A stretch of 43,819 nt of DNA from Mesaphorura yosii (taxonomy: Eukaryota; Arthropoda; Collembola; Poduromorpha; Tullbergiidae). The stretch spans positions 1 to 43,819 of the forward strand of contig WIXG01000519.1 in the NCBI GenBank assembly GCA_009869945.1, in the 5' to 3' direction. The notes under the pieces are model-generated. The model was not told where the DNA came from, made no database searches, and worked only from the letters and a program-made list of their open reading frames with translations. A program made the translations under genes and the position numbers. Every line of letters starts with the position of its first letter. The stretch's first letter is position 1. Positions 13,737 through 26,261 of this stretch are shown piece after piece.

Positions 13737-14654
13737 GAGTAGAATAGAAAAATGAGAATCTATAACAATGGACCTTGGATCCAGCCTCCAGTCTCTATTT
13801 TAGAGTGTCCCTTTTAATCAATAGTTTAAATTCTTGGCCATGACCAAAACTGCATTCAGCACAATCTAGTCAATACCTGCAAACTGCACTTACGTAATAA
13901 CTCAATCGTTGTTGATTTTTATTGTTAACTATTATTAGTATCTCCGTTCGTTGTCCAAGTGCAAATTAATCTCCTCTTTAAGATCAAAACCACAACTATC
14001 TGCCCTGCTATATATTGCTAGGAAAACTCATCCCATCAACTCTAGCCTTCATAAAGTAATGACAATCCATTCAAGCATAAAAGTAATATAGACATTAGTT
14101 TGGGTTAGGAAACGTTTAATCACTTGAAATAATTGCAGAGTTTATCAATATCAATGATCAATAAATCTTGTTCATTGTTGTTTGCGTATTATTGTTCAGA
14201 AATGATACATCGTGAATCTTTAAGAGAGTATCTTTTAAATGTTCTGAAATAGAGAACATATTATTAAGGAAATGTGGACAAATCTATGATTATTTGGAAG
14301 GGAACAAAATAAAAGTATCAACCTCTTGAGCTTGTCGATTGGAATTTGATTCTGACATCCTTCGGTCGAGAGCCCGAACAAATTCAGTGCTGATGCTTTG
14401 TCTCAAGTCTTTTCCTCTTCTTGTGCGTCATTGCTTCACACTTAAAGCTAAACTTCAAGCTTCAGAAAGAATTCAATCAGCCGATTTGAATGGACAGGTC
14501 TTGGCCTGGCTTCGTTCTTTGAAGAACTTGTTTCTTGGCTTGGTATGGCATGGCATGTGATTTGAAGTGCTTCCGACGGGAGTCAGTTTATCCTGCACTG
14601 CACTGATTCCAATAAAGAGACGTCAGTGAGATTCCAGTCTCAAGAAGCGTAAAA

Positions 14655-15152
14655 CGACAGCGGCCCTAGCACAAGCCCCCCGACTGAGGCCCTCCAGACT
14701 GAGCGCCCCCTATCTGATGCACACCACAAATTGTATCCTGTAAAAATATGGCTTCTCAGGTTTACATGATATACAGAGTACAAAAATTAAACTCGCAAAC
14801 TCGAACTTCAAAGTCGAATTTATACTGCTCCTGCTGCAGCTGTTGGAAAGGAAACATTTTAATACATTGTATGTGTTCATATTATAAACGTTCAGAGACG
14901 TATTGCAGATTGCCAACCGTGGAGTGCTTTATCGATGTTGTTTGAATGTTTCCTGTTCGACCTTTAAATGCCAATTTTTCAACCCGGTCTTCTATTGAGT
15001 AGTAGATTTTATGGCATTCTCTTTGTTTCAACCTTGTGAAACTATACCACTAGTGTTCCTACTTATCCTTTGCATTTTTCAGGTACAGGGAGCGTGAGTC
15101 GCAGGGGGCCTCACTCGGGGTTTTAATTTACTGAATCCTCTCTACGCTGTCG
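14655..15152. mobile_element. Candidate MITE-like element with imperfect terminal inverted repeats
   Basis: CGACAGCG at 14655-14662 is matched by CGCTGTCG at 15145-15152. Just inside, the C-rich block 14676-14692 (CCCCCCGACTGAGGCCC) is nearly the reverse complement of 15104-15120 (GGGGGCCTCACTCGGGG). The GC-rich ends bracket an AT-rich, non-coding interior of about 500 bp, the usual build of a non-autonomous DNA transposon. I see no clean target-site duplication and no transposase, so the boundaries are tentative. Confidence 0.4.
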
Positions 15153-15950
15153 TACCTTTTTTAGGCTGCACCTTTCACTCTGGTGAAAGTGTATTTGCTT
15201 TGTTTTGTAGAGCGAACACAGAGAGAACACGCATCAAAATCCAAGGCCAGAAGAAGTCAGTTAAATCCAATCCGTTTCTCCTCCCATCCCGCATCCCAAT
15301 CCCAACCATCTTTCAAGAATATTCCCTTGTCCAAACTTTTAAACCGAAACCACACTCACGGTTGAGCCGAATTAGACAAGCTAAAGTTGTACTGCTAGTT
15401 TGGCTGTGCAAAATTGGTTGGCATTGTTCACACTGAAATAGCAGGCAATGCCGAATTGGGCATCTGGACGTTCCACACTGGCAACGCAAAGAAATACGTC
15501 TTGCTGTGTGTGAATGGCGTTGAAGGGAAAAATTGGCAGAGTTTCCAGTTTTTCTAGAGTTGAATTTTTTTAACTTTTGGCCGTGACGAATGAGTCCAGA
15601 GTGCGTAAATATTCGGTAATATTAAATGGTATTATAGATTTCAAGATAAGTTAGTTCAAAATTAAGAACGTGCATTAGTTTCACATAACATTGCTGACGT
15701 GCTTCATTATTTCTAATTGGTTTCTCATTATTGTCAGTTGACGAATTTATCCGTTTGGCTCTGATTTGGGTGACGAGCTGAATGTTCAGCTATTTGAAAA
15801 TTGCACCTCCGAAGCAGGATGGGAAAGTTGGTATTTATCGTAATCACCGAAGGAGCGTTGGCCCGATGCGATTTGCATAAACTTTGAAAATTGTGGTAAG
15901 TCATCCACAAGTGTCTTCAGTTATTGCTGTTTCTCGCCATGTTTAATTTG

Positions 15951-15990
15951 CGTCAAAGCGGAAACGGCCGCGGCCGTTTCCGTTTTGACG
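15951..15990. repeat. 40-bp near-perfect palindrome
   Basis: The two 20-base arms (15951-15970 and 15971-15990) are reverse complements except at one position. The left arm is CGTCAAAGCGGAAACGGCCG, and the right arm has the complement of A where the left has G at arm position 8. The centre is GGCCGCGGCC. There is no spacer, and the GC-rich core sits in AT-rich non-coding DNA. Confidence 0.9.
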
Positions 15991-16971
15991 TGAACAGCAA
16001 CAATTTACTGCACGTGCCGATTTATCCTCTTTAGTTTGACATTGTCCCATTTGCATTGCCGACTTTGTATGTGTGAACGTAGAAATCCAGTTAGCACACC
16101 CAAATTCGATTTTCCAAATCGGCATAACCTTGTGTGTGGATTCGGCTTTACCAGTCACGAATCACGATTGACGCAATTCAAAATCAAAGCGAAAGCAACA
16201 TGAAAGAAAACAGCTTGTTAACATTTTTATCGCCTCGCCTACCTGCGCCTGCTTCAATGAAGATTCTGGATTCTTTTGAGAATCTGAAACGTATGATTCT
16301 TTGCGGTTCTTCTATCCCTGGGTATAAGCCGGCACCGTTCTCCAATAATGAAAGTGCTTTAAAGTAATCTCAATTGTGGTAATGTGACAAACGAATGAAT
16401 GGACCCAGTAAATTATGTAATTCCAGTGTGAAGCATGTTTTGTTGGTTTGCCTTCGTTGTTTTCCGGCTTCTCCAATTCATTCGAATTTCACGTGTGTAA
16501 TGCCACAAGAACTTCACATAAAAAAAAGCCCTGCTCGGAAGCTTTGAAATAAAATGGTGGGATAAACAGTTACACAGGAAACATTGATCAGATTGATGTG
16601 TCTTCATTCGTGCAGGCGGATGGCATAAGCCAGGTAGCCACAGATCAAATCTGAAGTAGTTTTAAAGATGACACGATCCCTAATCTACTGATTGTGAGGC
16701 ATGTACGTAAAGAGAGTATAAAGATTGATATGCCAGGTTCTTTCGTACGAAAGAAAATTCGACGCCTATCATATTTCGAAGGCGTGGATGAGGTGGAAAT
16801 TCTTGAATTGGAAATTAGACACAAGCGTACATGCTAAGGTGAATAACTCCAGGCAATATTCATAATCATAAGTGTGCATTCGTTTACTTTTCCAAGAAAC
16901 CGAAGCCGCAATTTAATTAGGTATGAATTACGAACCTTGAAGCTTCTTCATCACTATCACGGTTTCATTAA

Positions 16972-16993
16972 TTAATTAGTGCGTACTAATTAA
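16972..16993. repeat. TAATTA inverted repeat
   Basis: TTAATTAGT (16972-16980) and ACTAATTAA (16985-16993) are perfect 9-base inverted arms around GCGT. Each arm carries a TAATTA core, the classic homeodomain-binding sequence, and more ATTAATTA lies just before. A paired homeodomain site is a reasonable guess, but such AT-rich words are also common by chance. Confidence 0.3.
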
Positions 16994-19939
16994 GATTGAG
17001 TAATGATACCACCGCACCGATGAACAATAACTTGCCATTTATAAGCATGTAACCGTCAGCCGGCGGCTCTGCCCGCATTTTGAAAACTGCGAGCGAGCAG
17101 GAGTTCATTATCACGCGTTTCGCCAATTCAACTTTCTGCACTGCACTACTTTCGACGTATTTTCAGTGTTAAGCATTTTAATTCCAATTCGCCAACTTCA
17201 AGACAGCAAAGCCAAGCCAGCGTCAGCGTCGGCGCGGGATTTGAAGAGAAAGTTTTGTTGCGAGGGAATTAAACTTTGAGAGGATGTGGGACGGAGACTT
17301 TTGAACACTTTCAGAAACCATGCAGGCATACACGGGACAAGAAAAATGGTGTAGGTCGATGTGGGATTCAATTTTAAAAGAAACTAATTTAATATCGTGA
17401 GAGTAAACTACTGCTCACTGCTCGCCTCGTGGCTACTGGATGGCGATCCGTATCGTTGCGTGTCTCTGCGATCCCAGCCGCCTTCAGCCTGGCTGTGATA
17501 TTAAAACATGGATAAAAAGGATGCGGATTAAGTGGCTCAGAAAAAGCGGACGAACATTTTTATAATGGACTTCGGGGCAAGAACTTGTAACAAGGGTTAA
17601 TGTCTTCAATCTCATCCAACTCGTTCCCAAGCCCAAGCCAAGCAAATAAGCAGGACTACACTGAATAAGGTAAAAGTTCGCTTTATTAAGACAACGCAAG
17701 TTATTATTGCCCTCTAGAACTATTACTTCTCTCATTATAATCGGTATTACTTTTAACTCCCATAAATGTACTACTTTTTCTATTGTGCATGCAAACTTCG
17801 AACCAGGGAAACTTTCCCCGTTCGTCGTCTTCAAAATACCGACACATGTAACAATGCGTGCACGTGTATGTATATTCATAATACGTGTTCATATCTTTAA
17901 ATGGCTGGATTAAGGAAACTATTTTCTTTCATGGAAAAAAATGTTTGTCCATGCTGCATGCAGAGTGGAGTGCGGAAGCAAAGGCCTTTGCAGGAAAGCC
18001 ACGAACTGGAATGAAAGAAAGCATCCCGCTGGCGCTGGCTGACGAATCTTAAAACCTTTACCTTTTACAATGCTTGTTGCTTCTAAAGTGTAGGCGAGCC
18101 TTTCAGTTCCTCAACTTTCTTGGCTTCTGCGTCCAACAATCTTGTTAACATCGTTAAACAGTCCAACGTCACAGCAGTTCTTAGACTAACTTCATCCAGA
18201 CTTGACTTCCGGATTATTAACTTAAAGAGTCAATTTTCCAAATTCAAAAGTGCACAAGTTCGTAATTGCAATTTGCAATCTTCATCTGACGGAAATGGCA
18301 GGGCGCGTGTCAAAGCCAACTCAAAGTCAGTCTCACACATGTACCAGGCGTGGGCCTTCACAATGACAGTGATGAAGGTGGGATATGGACCAAAAGTAAC
18401 CACGAGTTATTATCATTGTCATATGTGATATATTACTGTTGGAAAGCCACTTGCGAATGAGCGAGCCTGCTAGCCTCCAGAAGGTAAATTTGAATTTGAA
18501 ATCACTTTCACTTTGAATTTATTCAACTTATTCATGGCTCGAAGCAACACAAGCATATCCGCATCGTACGAGCATGGGAAAAAGTAAGAAGACATGTTGC
18601 TGCTTTCAAAACATATTTATTCCGGAGGAAAGCAGAGACTGATACTGTTTCTTTTCTCGTCCTGAAACGAGTTAGAAGTACGCTGGTGCGTGGAACGTGG
18701 ACGATGCGCGGTCGGTTAAGCAATGATAATATATTTTTATTTCGCTGCGATGGATGGATCATCCACGAGGGGCTACACGGGGCTAGATAAATATGCTCTT
18801 GTACATCCTTTGCGAAATGCGAGCAGCGAATGCGAAATGAGAAAAATAATATATGTTTTGGAAAAGGTGGATTGAGAACTCCATTTTCTCCAGGAGAATG
18901 CAAATGTGAAATGTGTACCCAAGCCAGGATTGTATATACAACGAACAAGATGACAAGTACGAGTATAGGTTCGTTCTGTCTGACTGCTGCCCTACTTTAA
19001 AAATTACGGCCCCCAGACTCACTTTAAATTTGTGCCGATGAATTTGTTCGCGCTCACAGGAAGTAAATCAGCAATTCCGAGTCGGCTGGCGTGAGGCGAC
19101 ATGACGGAGGGAACCTGTAAAGACAAAATTTCGCCAATTAAGTTAAATCAAAAGTAACGAATTGCTTAGCTAATGTAGTTATGTCTGGGAAAAAGTTGCT
19201 AATGAGTTTTTCTGTTTTAGAGGAGAGTAACATCGAGTTTGAGATTTGGGCGAAAAATGGAGAAAACTGAACTGCGACAATGCCATGTCGGAGATAACCA
19301 TCTAATTTTATAACATGGCGACGGTGATGAGTCGCAGTCCGGAAGAGGTACAGATGCTAAAACGAGTTGAACATCTCTTAAATGCATGCTAACCGCGTGA
19401 GAATCTTTCTGTGCTTTCTCCAGAATTTGCAATTCAGTTGAGAATTGGTAAATGCAATGCAAAGCCAAGCAGAACTACTCAATCCGTAGTTTCGAATTCG
19501 ACATAATAACAGTGCATGAAAATTTAATATGAAGTTATTGATTCTTTTGGTTTCAAGCCAACTTGAAATTCAGATTTCTTATGTAAATAAAATGGAGCCG
19601 GAGATTCTGTGGCGCTTTCTCTGCACTATAAAAATCAAATCAGCATAATCGAATGCAAATGCAAGCACAACGAGAAGCCCATCGTAGTGAGAGATTGAAT
19701 TGAATTACATGATAAATAAGATGTTGAATATGATATCTAAAATGCGGTGAAGAAGCCAATAATGGATAGGATTTATTTTTGGATGGTAATTGATTGAGTC
19801 TGAATTACGTCCTGCATTTTGATAACGAAAAGGAAAATCATGACTCAATTTTGTGGTCTCTCGCATTCCAAAATTAGAATCAATAATACTTTATGGCTAA
19901 TGGCATAATATTATTGCTATTATTTCAGGAGAAAAAAAA

Positions 19940-22900
19940 TTAATATCTGAAGCGAAGACTGTTAAGTACGCTCTCGGTTTTCAAATGAGCTTTACGATAA
20001 TTTCTCTTGTCCCCCAAAAATCGAATCGTGAAGAAGTAGGCGACTTCAACCAAGCTCAGGATGCTGAAGCCCAGTGTGAGACTCATGACTCCTCCCAAAT
20101 TGGCTGTCAAGAAATAAATGGAAACTCACTTAAGTGAACGCTCGATAATTCGCGAAGCGCGAGCATGAGCGGCACGGGCACTTACAAACAAAATCTTCCC
20201 ACGAGTATAGCTCGTCCCGTTTATACTGCAGGATGGAGTTTTCACGAAAAAATATTTGCAAGTGGCTAACGCTGACACTGAAAAACAAATCATTTTTCAC
20301 TTTCATAAAAATGGCTGTAAATGAGCTGGTCATGCCATTCACGCTTGCTTACACGACATAGCTGATGTCCTCCAATGCAGAATAGCCTTCGGAGATCGCC
20401 TCGCGAAGACTCAGCGTCATATTTGGAAACGGATGAATCGGGTACGGAGCGGTGGTGACTGCAGAATCATAAATCGTTTCCGAGCACGAAGGCAAGCATA
20501 TGTCGATGCATGTGCGCTGTTGCTTTACGTCTGCCTTGGTTCGGAACTTGAAGATCTTCTTGTCAACTGAAAACAGACATTGCAATCAGCAGACAGGACG
20601 GCGACAGCGACTAGACAAATGCTAATCAAGACTCGGTTTACTGGTATTGTTTAATCCTTCAACTTCGGTCGATATTCTCTTTCGTTTTTGAATTTCATCT
20701 ATTCAAATTCATTCAAATAGAAATGGGCATAACGTATAATTCAATTATGAAAGAGGTCTGCTGGAGCCAGGTGGCAGCGTACCTAAAGCAGTGCTGGCAC
20801 AATCAATTTTTTCCCACGGACAAACGGAGTAATTTCCTGCAATAACATATGACATTACTGTTAGCATGCTAGAGAATAAGAATGGGTAGAGTTGAGGATT
20901 ATGCGACATGGTGGTAACATTCTACTATAATTCAGGATTATCACGGCTTACCAGGTGCATAGTATGGAACACAATCACATTCATCAGAAATGTATTGATT
21001 TTCGCATTCAACCACACATGAAGCTGAAGGCAAAACAACGTGTTAATTAATTATCTGATTTTACCATACTGTAGACCAGGTAGGACAGTTAGCGTGCTAC
21101 TACTCACCACGGCTGTACTTCTTGTAATATACCAGATTAAATTCGTCGGAAAAATAGCAACCTCGTCTTTGTGGACTGAAAAGACGGATGGAGTCAGCTC
21201 CATACTGTGGCAAAATCAAAAGCAGAGTCCAGTTCAGTGGTTAAACCGTGGGTTTATGAATCCGGAAATTAATTCTTGGCTTGGGAAATTAATATTCAGT
21301 TCACGTTTTGCGTACCGTGTCTGTCGCGCTAAGACTGACGGCCGTTTGCATTCCCGGTGGAACCAAAAATCCTCGCTGGCCAACGGAGGCGAAATTTTCA
21401 GGATGGTGAATATGGACCTGTCAGAAAAAGCAAATGCGTTCTCATTTTCATAACGAAAATCCGCAGACGAACGAGGATGGCATTTTTAGCAATCGTTTGG
21501 AAAATTGATAGGAAAAGAGCGATGGAAGGCCTTAATCCTTCCAAGGACATAGAGAACACATCGGCGATTAATTAGTGCACGCTTTGTAAACCCCGTGATG
21601 CTGCTACACCACAGCCTGTTTCACAGAACTCGCGGGCAGGCTCCGATTCGTAAAGATGGATGGAGGGCTGAAGTCCTATCTTACCCGCAATCCTTTGAAG
21701 CTGTCAGCAGGAATTGTGTCACTGTGTAACGTAAATAATTGATTAGAAATGTATTGGACTATTAGTTCTAGGTACCATCTAAGGTTCTAGGTAATTTATT
21801 AGTACCATCTAAGGCTGTCCATGATAATGCTTAGCCCGCGACTCCTTCCTGCCCCAACAGCTTTAAACGGGAAAGGCTCGTTGAAGACTTTCTTCGCGAC
21901 TGGTGGAGGAGCGGTTATGTTGACGTCTTCCTGAGAACTGAGCTCACACAATGAAGGATTTGCCCGACATTTTGACAAGTACTTGCATATTCCAGGAAAC
22001 AGGTCATCATCATAGACCCTGTAACAATTAAATGTGGTGCGCCGGTTCCAGATTAATTTCAGCATCCTTCGCAAATTACCTGGAGCAAGTGTAGGAGTCA
22101 GTTGTTGTCACGTTTCCGGTCTCTTCCTCTTCCTCTTTAATGGTCATGTGAGAATGTGAATGAGAATGACTTCCGCTTCCGCCTCCGACTCCGAATCCTT
22201 TTGGCAACGAAGCTCTTGCGCGAAACTTGTCGGTGTACTCCCAAACTGCTTGTTGCAGGTACGTGTACTCAGCTTCATGCAGCCTGACTTCGGGATCATC
22301 TTCTCTTCTGTGAAACATCAGAACAACATAAATTGCATGAAGATTTATAACTTCTGATTCCTCTGATAAGTTGATTCTTAACTGCCATCTCACTGACTTA
22401 CACAAGTTTCCGATGAAATCTTGCCTCCACCGCGTTGAATGTACAACAGTAACCCGTGTCGGTAAGGGTCAGCTTGAAAAGCTGATTGCATTTTGTTGCT
22501 TGACTGTTCCATTTGCAAGAGAGCAGATAATCTTCACACTTTGGTGCCACAAGCCGCAGCATCTTGAATGCCAATTCCGCTTCTTCACCTTTCGGGTCGC
22601 GTGCCTTGTTTATGTTGTCATTGTTGCGGCCAGATGGGTCAATGAGAGTCGCAATTAGTGACTTCATTTGAGAAAATGTCCGACTGTAATTAAGTTGACA
22701 AGACTAATCTGATGTACTGTGCATTATACCCCTGTGATTTGCATCCGACGACATCATCGTTAACTTACTTGAGATTACAGCCTTGAATGACCAGTTTCTC
22801 ATTGACAGCCTTGTTAACTGTGCAAATTGTCACTGCTGGAAAAGGAATATCACGCACTGGATAATTCGTATTCGCAACTGAAGTTAGTACTGGATTGGTC

Positions 22901-24413
22901 GCCCACTTCTCCCAGATCTTGCCCATCAAGTACAAGGCTGACACCACTCCAAATGCGCAGAAAATCATCCAAAATAACCTGTAATTAATAATAATAGTTA
23001 TTGTTGTTCAGAACGGAGTCCTAAAGTGCGAAATTAATTTATTTTCACGACAGTGGCTTAATATTCGTGAAATCTCCGGCATGTCCGTATGCTTTGCAAT
23101 TCTTCATACATTTGTTTTATTTTCAATTTTGGGAATTCGGGCAAGTACTACCCAAAACAAAAATAGAGCAAGCACTTTCTGAAGCATGGTATATGACCAA
23201 ACACCAAAGATTTCTTCCGGCGAAAGCGGGACACTTTGTGGAGTAATAAATCCCAGATCGGCTATTCCGCGTCCTTAATCCCTTTCACCTCTTTTATTTC
23301 TCTGTCTTCCAATTTCACGTGTACAATTGCGTATATTCTTTTCCTAGCTTCAGCTTTCTTCAATGCTATCCACTATCAAGATGTTTTAGCTTGTTGTACA
23401 CAACAAAAATAGACAAAGGCCATTTCTCTTTTGTTCACGAATGAAAAATTTATCTTTCACAGACAGTCAAGAGAGAAAACCCGAAGCCGAAACAGGGGCC
23501 AAGAGTTCACGTCTGCCGTCCACGGTTGTATTATTACGTGCCCCATTACACCTCATTGTGTTCACATTTCGTGGCGAAAGCTTGGCGTACGTGAGTGAAA
23601 TACGCTCGCGTTCTTAACTTCAAAGTACAAACACACTTCTACTTTCACATTACATGGAAGGATTAAAGCGACAACAAAAGCGAATATAGCCAAACTAGGA
23701 GCCGATAAGGACTTTCCTATTCAATTACACTCACGATCACACTCGACACGTCATTGTCCTCGAATTCGCAATGAAAACGAATTTGAAATAAGTAAATGGT
23801 ACTGGTAAATAACAGTTTGCAGAAAAGAAAATGCACGGAAACAATGGGATGGCAATCCTTTGGCAGTATCCGTAGTCCGCAGTGTTTTGTTGTTGTCTTG
23901 TGCTGATCTTACTAACCTTTCAATGTAGCTCCGTTTGTACTCCATCATGTAGTGAAAACCATGCAATGAAGTCACGTCGCAGTACTGCTTGAACTGCGCC
24001 ATGCAATTTGGCTTCTCTGGATCTTCGACCAGGAAATCTTCCAACGAGGACTCGTAGTACTGGCGCATCGTGAGGCTGCCATTTCTCTTCGGTCCTTGGC
24101 CTTGCTTCGAGTGCTGACGCTGCCCGCTTCCCAGCTTCGTGGTTGCGGATGGTCTTCGCTTGAAGCGACCGGTGAAACGGACCGGTTGCCAGTTCCAACT
24201 TGGTCTTGGCCAGTTCCATCGTCGTGTGGCAGAATTTGGGATTCCCGATCCCGCGGACGCCAATTTTTTAGCTGAACACGAGACTTTGCCTCCTTCCTCA
24301 ACTATTTTCCCCAATGTTTTAGCATTTGGAGTACAACACGGGAAATCTTTCGGATAAAACTCACTGCCAGTGCCGCTATGAGCGATACTCGATTTTCGCT
24401 GTTTGAGGAACAT
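19940..24413 (-). CDS. DEG/ENaC-family sodium channel subunit (pickpocket-like)
   Basis: Thirteen exons join in phase into 753 residues: 23917-24413, 22769-22978, 22402-22683, 22080-22307, 21806-22018, 21685-21721 (37 nt), 21316-21417, 21108-21204, 20952-21023, 20783-20836, 20353-20566, 20186-20277, 19940-20103. The cytoplasmic N-terminus carries the HG gating motif (YCDVTSLHGFHYM). TM1 lies at about 167-188, followed by PFPAVTICTVNK. The cysteine-rich loop includes DTGYCCTFN, VHIHHPENFASVGQRGFLVPPG, and CVVECENQYISDECDCVPYY. TM2 at about 703-727 (GGVMSLTLGFSILSLVEVAYF) has the GxS selectivity-filter signature as GFS. The family forms trimeric amiloride-sensitive cation channels used in mechano- and chemosensation. 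Length is somewhat above usual because of a long N-terminus and a His/Ser- and Glu-rich insertion. Which pickpocket it matches cannot be told here. The N-terminus may be longer (see 24572-24658). Confidence 0.93.
21772..21814 (-). repeat. Duplicated splice-donor neighbourhood at the end of DEG/ENaC exon 5
   Basis: The 13-mer GTACCATCTAAGG (plus strand) occurs at 21772-21784 and 21802-21814, each preceded by a related TAGGTA word. On the coding strand each copy reads CCTTAGATG/GTAC, a possible exon end plus donor. The copy at 21802 gives the in-phase junction to exon 6. Use of the second would run through an in-frame TAA. Confidence 0.75.
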
Positions 24414-24571
24414 TCTTAACTCCGTTAGTCAAACCGAAACTTCAATTGACGAGAATGACACCAATCGGGGTGAATTTATAGTAGTTGTCATATGCGCTAA
24501 GAAATGATCTTACGAACGTCTAGTCCAATTCATATCATGTGAAATCATGAATCTAAACGAAAGGCATTAAC

Positions 24572-24658
24572 CTCTTTTCCTTGAACATTTCCGGCGTGGC
24601 CAAAGTTCTGGCTTGCCGAAGTGATCCTAATGAGGTCAACTCCGTCATCCATAAGTGT
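24572..24658 (-). CDS. Possible extra 5' coding exon of the DEG/ENaC gene
   Basis: An acceptor (ataacag) leads into ATG at 24652, then 27 codons beginning MDDGVDLIRITSASQNFG, then GAG/GTTAATG as a donor. Joining it to a second acceptor (aacggag) just before the channel's first ATG, with the exon starting at 24419, is in phase and adds 29 residues. Family members have variable N-termini, so homology cannot decide. It could equally be untranslated. Confidence 0.35.
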
Positions 24659-26261
24659 CTGTTATAACATAAGCAATCAATCTTATTGAAGCAACATCCG
24701 ACTGTCCTAAACTCTTTAGAATTGCGTGCTGTCACAACTGGCAAACTAAATCTTTATTCGCAGTAGCGATTGTGCCAGTACACCAGGTTACTAATTTAAT
24801 CGGGTCTAATTCAGCTTGCGAAATTTTCCTTAGCCGGCCTTTTTACCCACTCTTATCAAAACTTTGCAGTTGGACATTCGAGCATTGTAACTTAATTAAT
24901 TGTAATCCTTTACAGGAATTCGTCATAAGTTGCTAATTCCTATCGACTTGTACAGTGTGAAAGATGGCATCACCACAACAAAGCAATTCATTCACTTACG
25001 TTCCGGAAAGAATTTCCGAACGAAAGAATGGATTGGAACAGAAAAGTTAATTATGTCCACTCTAGTGCGACATCGCACTTCAGCATTTTTCTTCCTCCAG
25101 CTCTGCAAAACTCAATTACACGTTACACCTCGCTGAAACTGAAGATTGGGTTGCGAAAGTAAGAGGACCCACTCGAAAGGCGATACTCCATGCAGGGCTT
25201 TCTTCTTGCTTTCCTTCTCGCTGTCGACTTTTCGTTTGTCCGCTCCGTTGAAGCGAGAGTTTAAATTGTGAATTTTTCCAGGATTTCAACTTTTGTTGGA
25301 AATGCGACGGGAAACTCTTTCAAAGTGACGGTATGACGCTTGAGTTTTGGTTACACTTGCAACCGCGTCGCGACGTGGAAATTTATGACCACATGCATGC
25401 AATACTGGGAAAGTTGGCGGAGTGCATCAAACCGGAAATGATAGCATGACGATGGAAGAAATGAGGAAATATGAACAGGCCATTTCAAAATGTTTGAAAT
25501 GGACCAAAAATTGCGTCCGGTTCAAATTCTATACGAATTTTTGCAAATTCTTTCCTTAGAAAGTCGATTGTACGTCTTGCATGCATGGAAGCTTCGTGAG
25601 AAAATTAGCACAGCACTCGCATGTGCAAAGGTAAGAGGCAGGCATACATGAATTGCAGACTTCTGGGGCAAAACGAATGAGGTGAACCGAGACAGGAAGA
25701 TAAATTATGCACTATTTAATTAAGAAAAGTAAGACAAACATAAATGGTCGGCTGGAGAAACCAAACCAATTTCCTTTCTCTGTTCTCTTGCCTTCGTGTT
25801 CCAAAAGCTGTGTCATGCAATAAGAGCCAGCGCTGCGCGGCCCACATACGAGTATATCGCATCTCCGATCTCTTGCTTGTACGTATCATATCAAATTCTG
25901 CAACGGAAACTTACAAGTTGCAAACGCTTTCAATTTCGTTTCGTTTTTCGCTTCAGCAGCAGTTATGTACCCGTTCGTGTACTGTGATATTAACTGCAAA
26001 ATTAGGAAATGTAAATGAAATACAGAGCTTCCTTCCCATTTCAGTCATTCATCATTCAGTACTCGTTCTTGTTCTGTTGTTTTTCTTCCATTAAAACTAT
26101 ATTGCTCATAGCGAATTTCCGCAAACACCGCAATTTATATTTGCATTTGCATAAAATGCCAGCCAGGGTTTAAGAAATGAGAAAATACGCAACGGCAATC
26201 AAACAATAAGTAAATACAGAAAATAACACGTTTATTACAATTTATAGCACAAAATGGTCGC
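24659..26261. other. Intergenic region, no gene seen
   Basis: This lies between the 5' end of the DEG/ENaC gene and the 3' end of the second small paralog, both on the minus strand. Open frames here are short, without splice support or resemblance to known families. It presumably contains the channel gene's promoter. Confidence 0.55.

Larger units (their letters stand above)
13737..19939. other. Gene-poor intergenic region (about 6.2 kb)
   Basis: Between the Epac stop and the 3' end of the DEG/ENaC gene I see no coding exon. The open frames are short, lack matching splice sites and resemble no family. The proximal part is Epac 3' UTR, with AATAAA at 14160 and 14308. The region contains a candidate inverted-repeat element (14655-15152), a 40-bp palindrome (15951-15990) and a TAATTA-rich inverted repeat (16972-16993). 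Regulatory sequence or an unrecognised non-coding RNA is possible. Confidence 0.6.
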
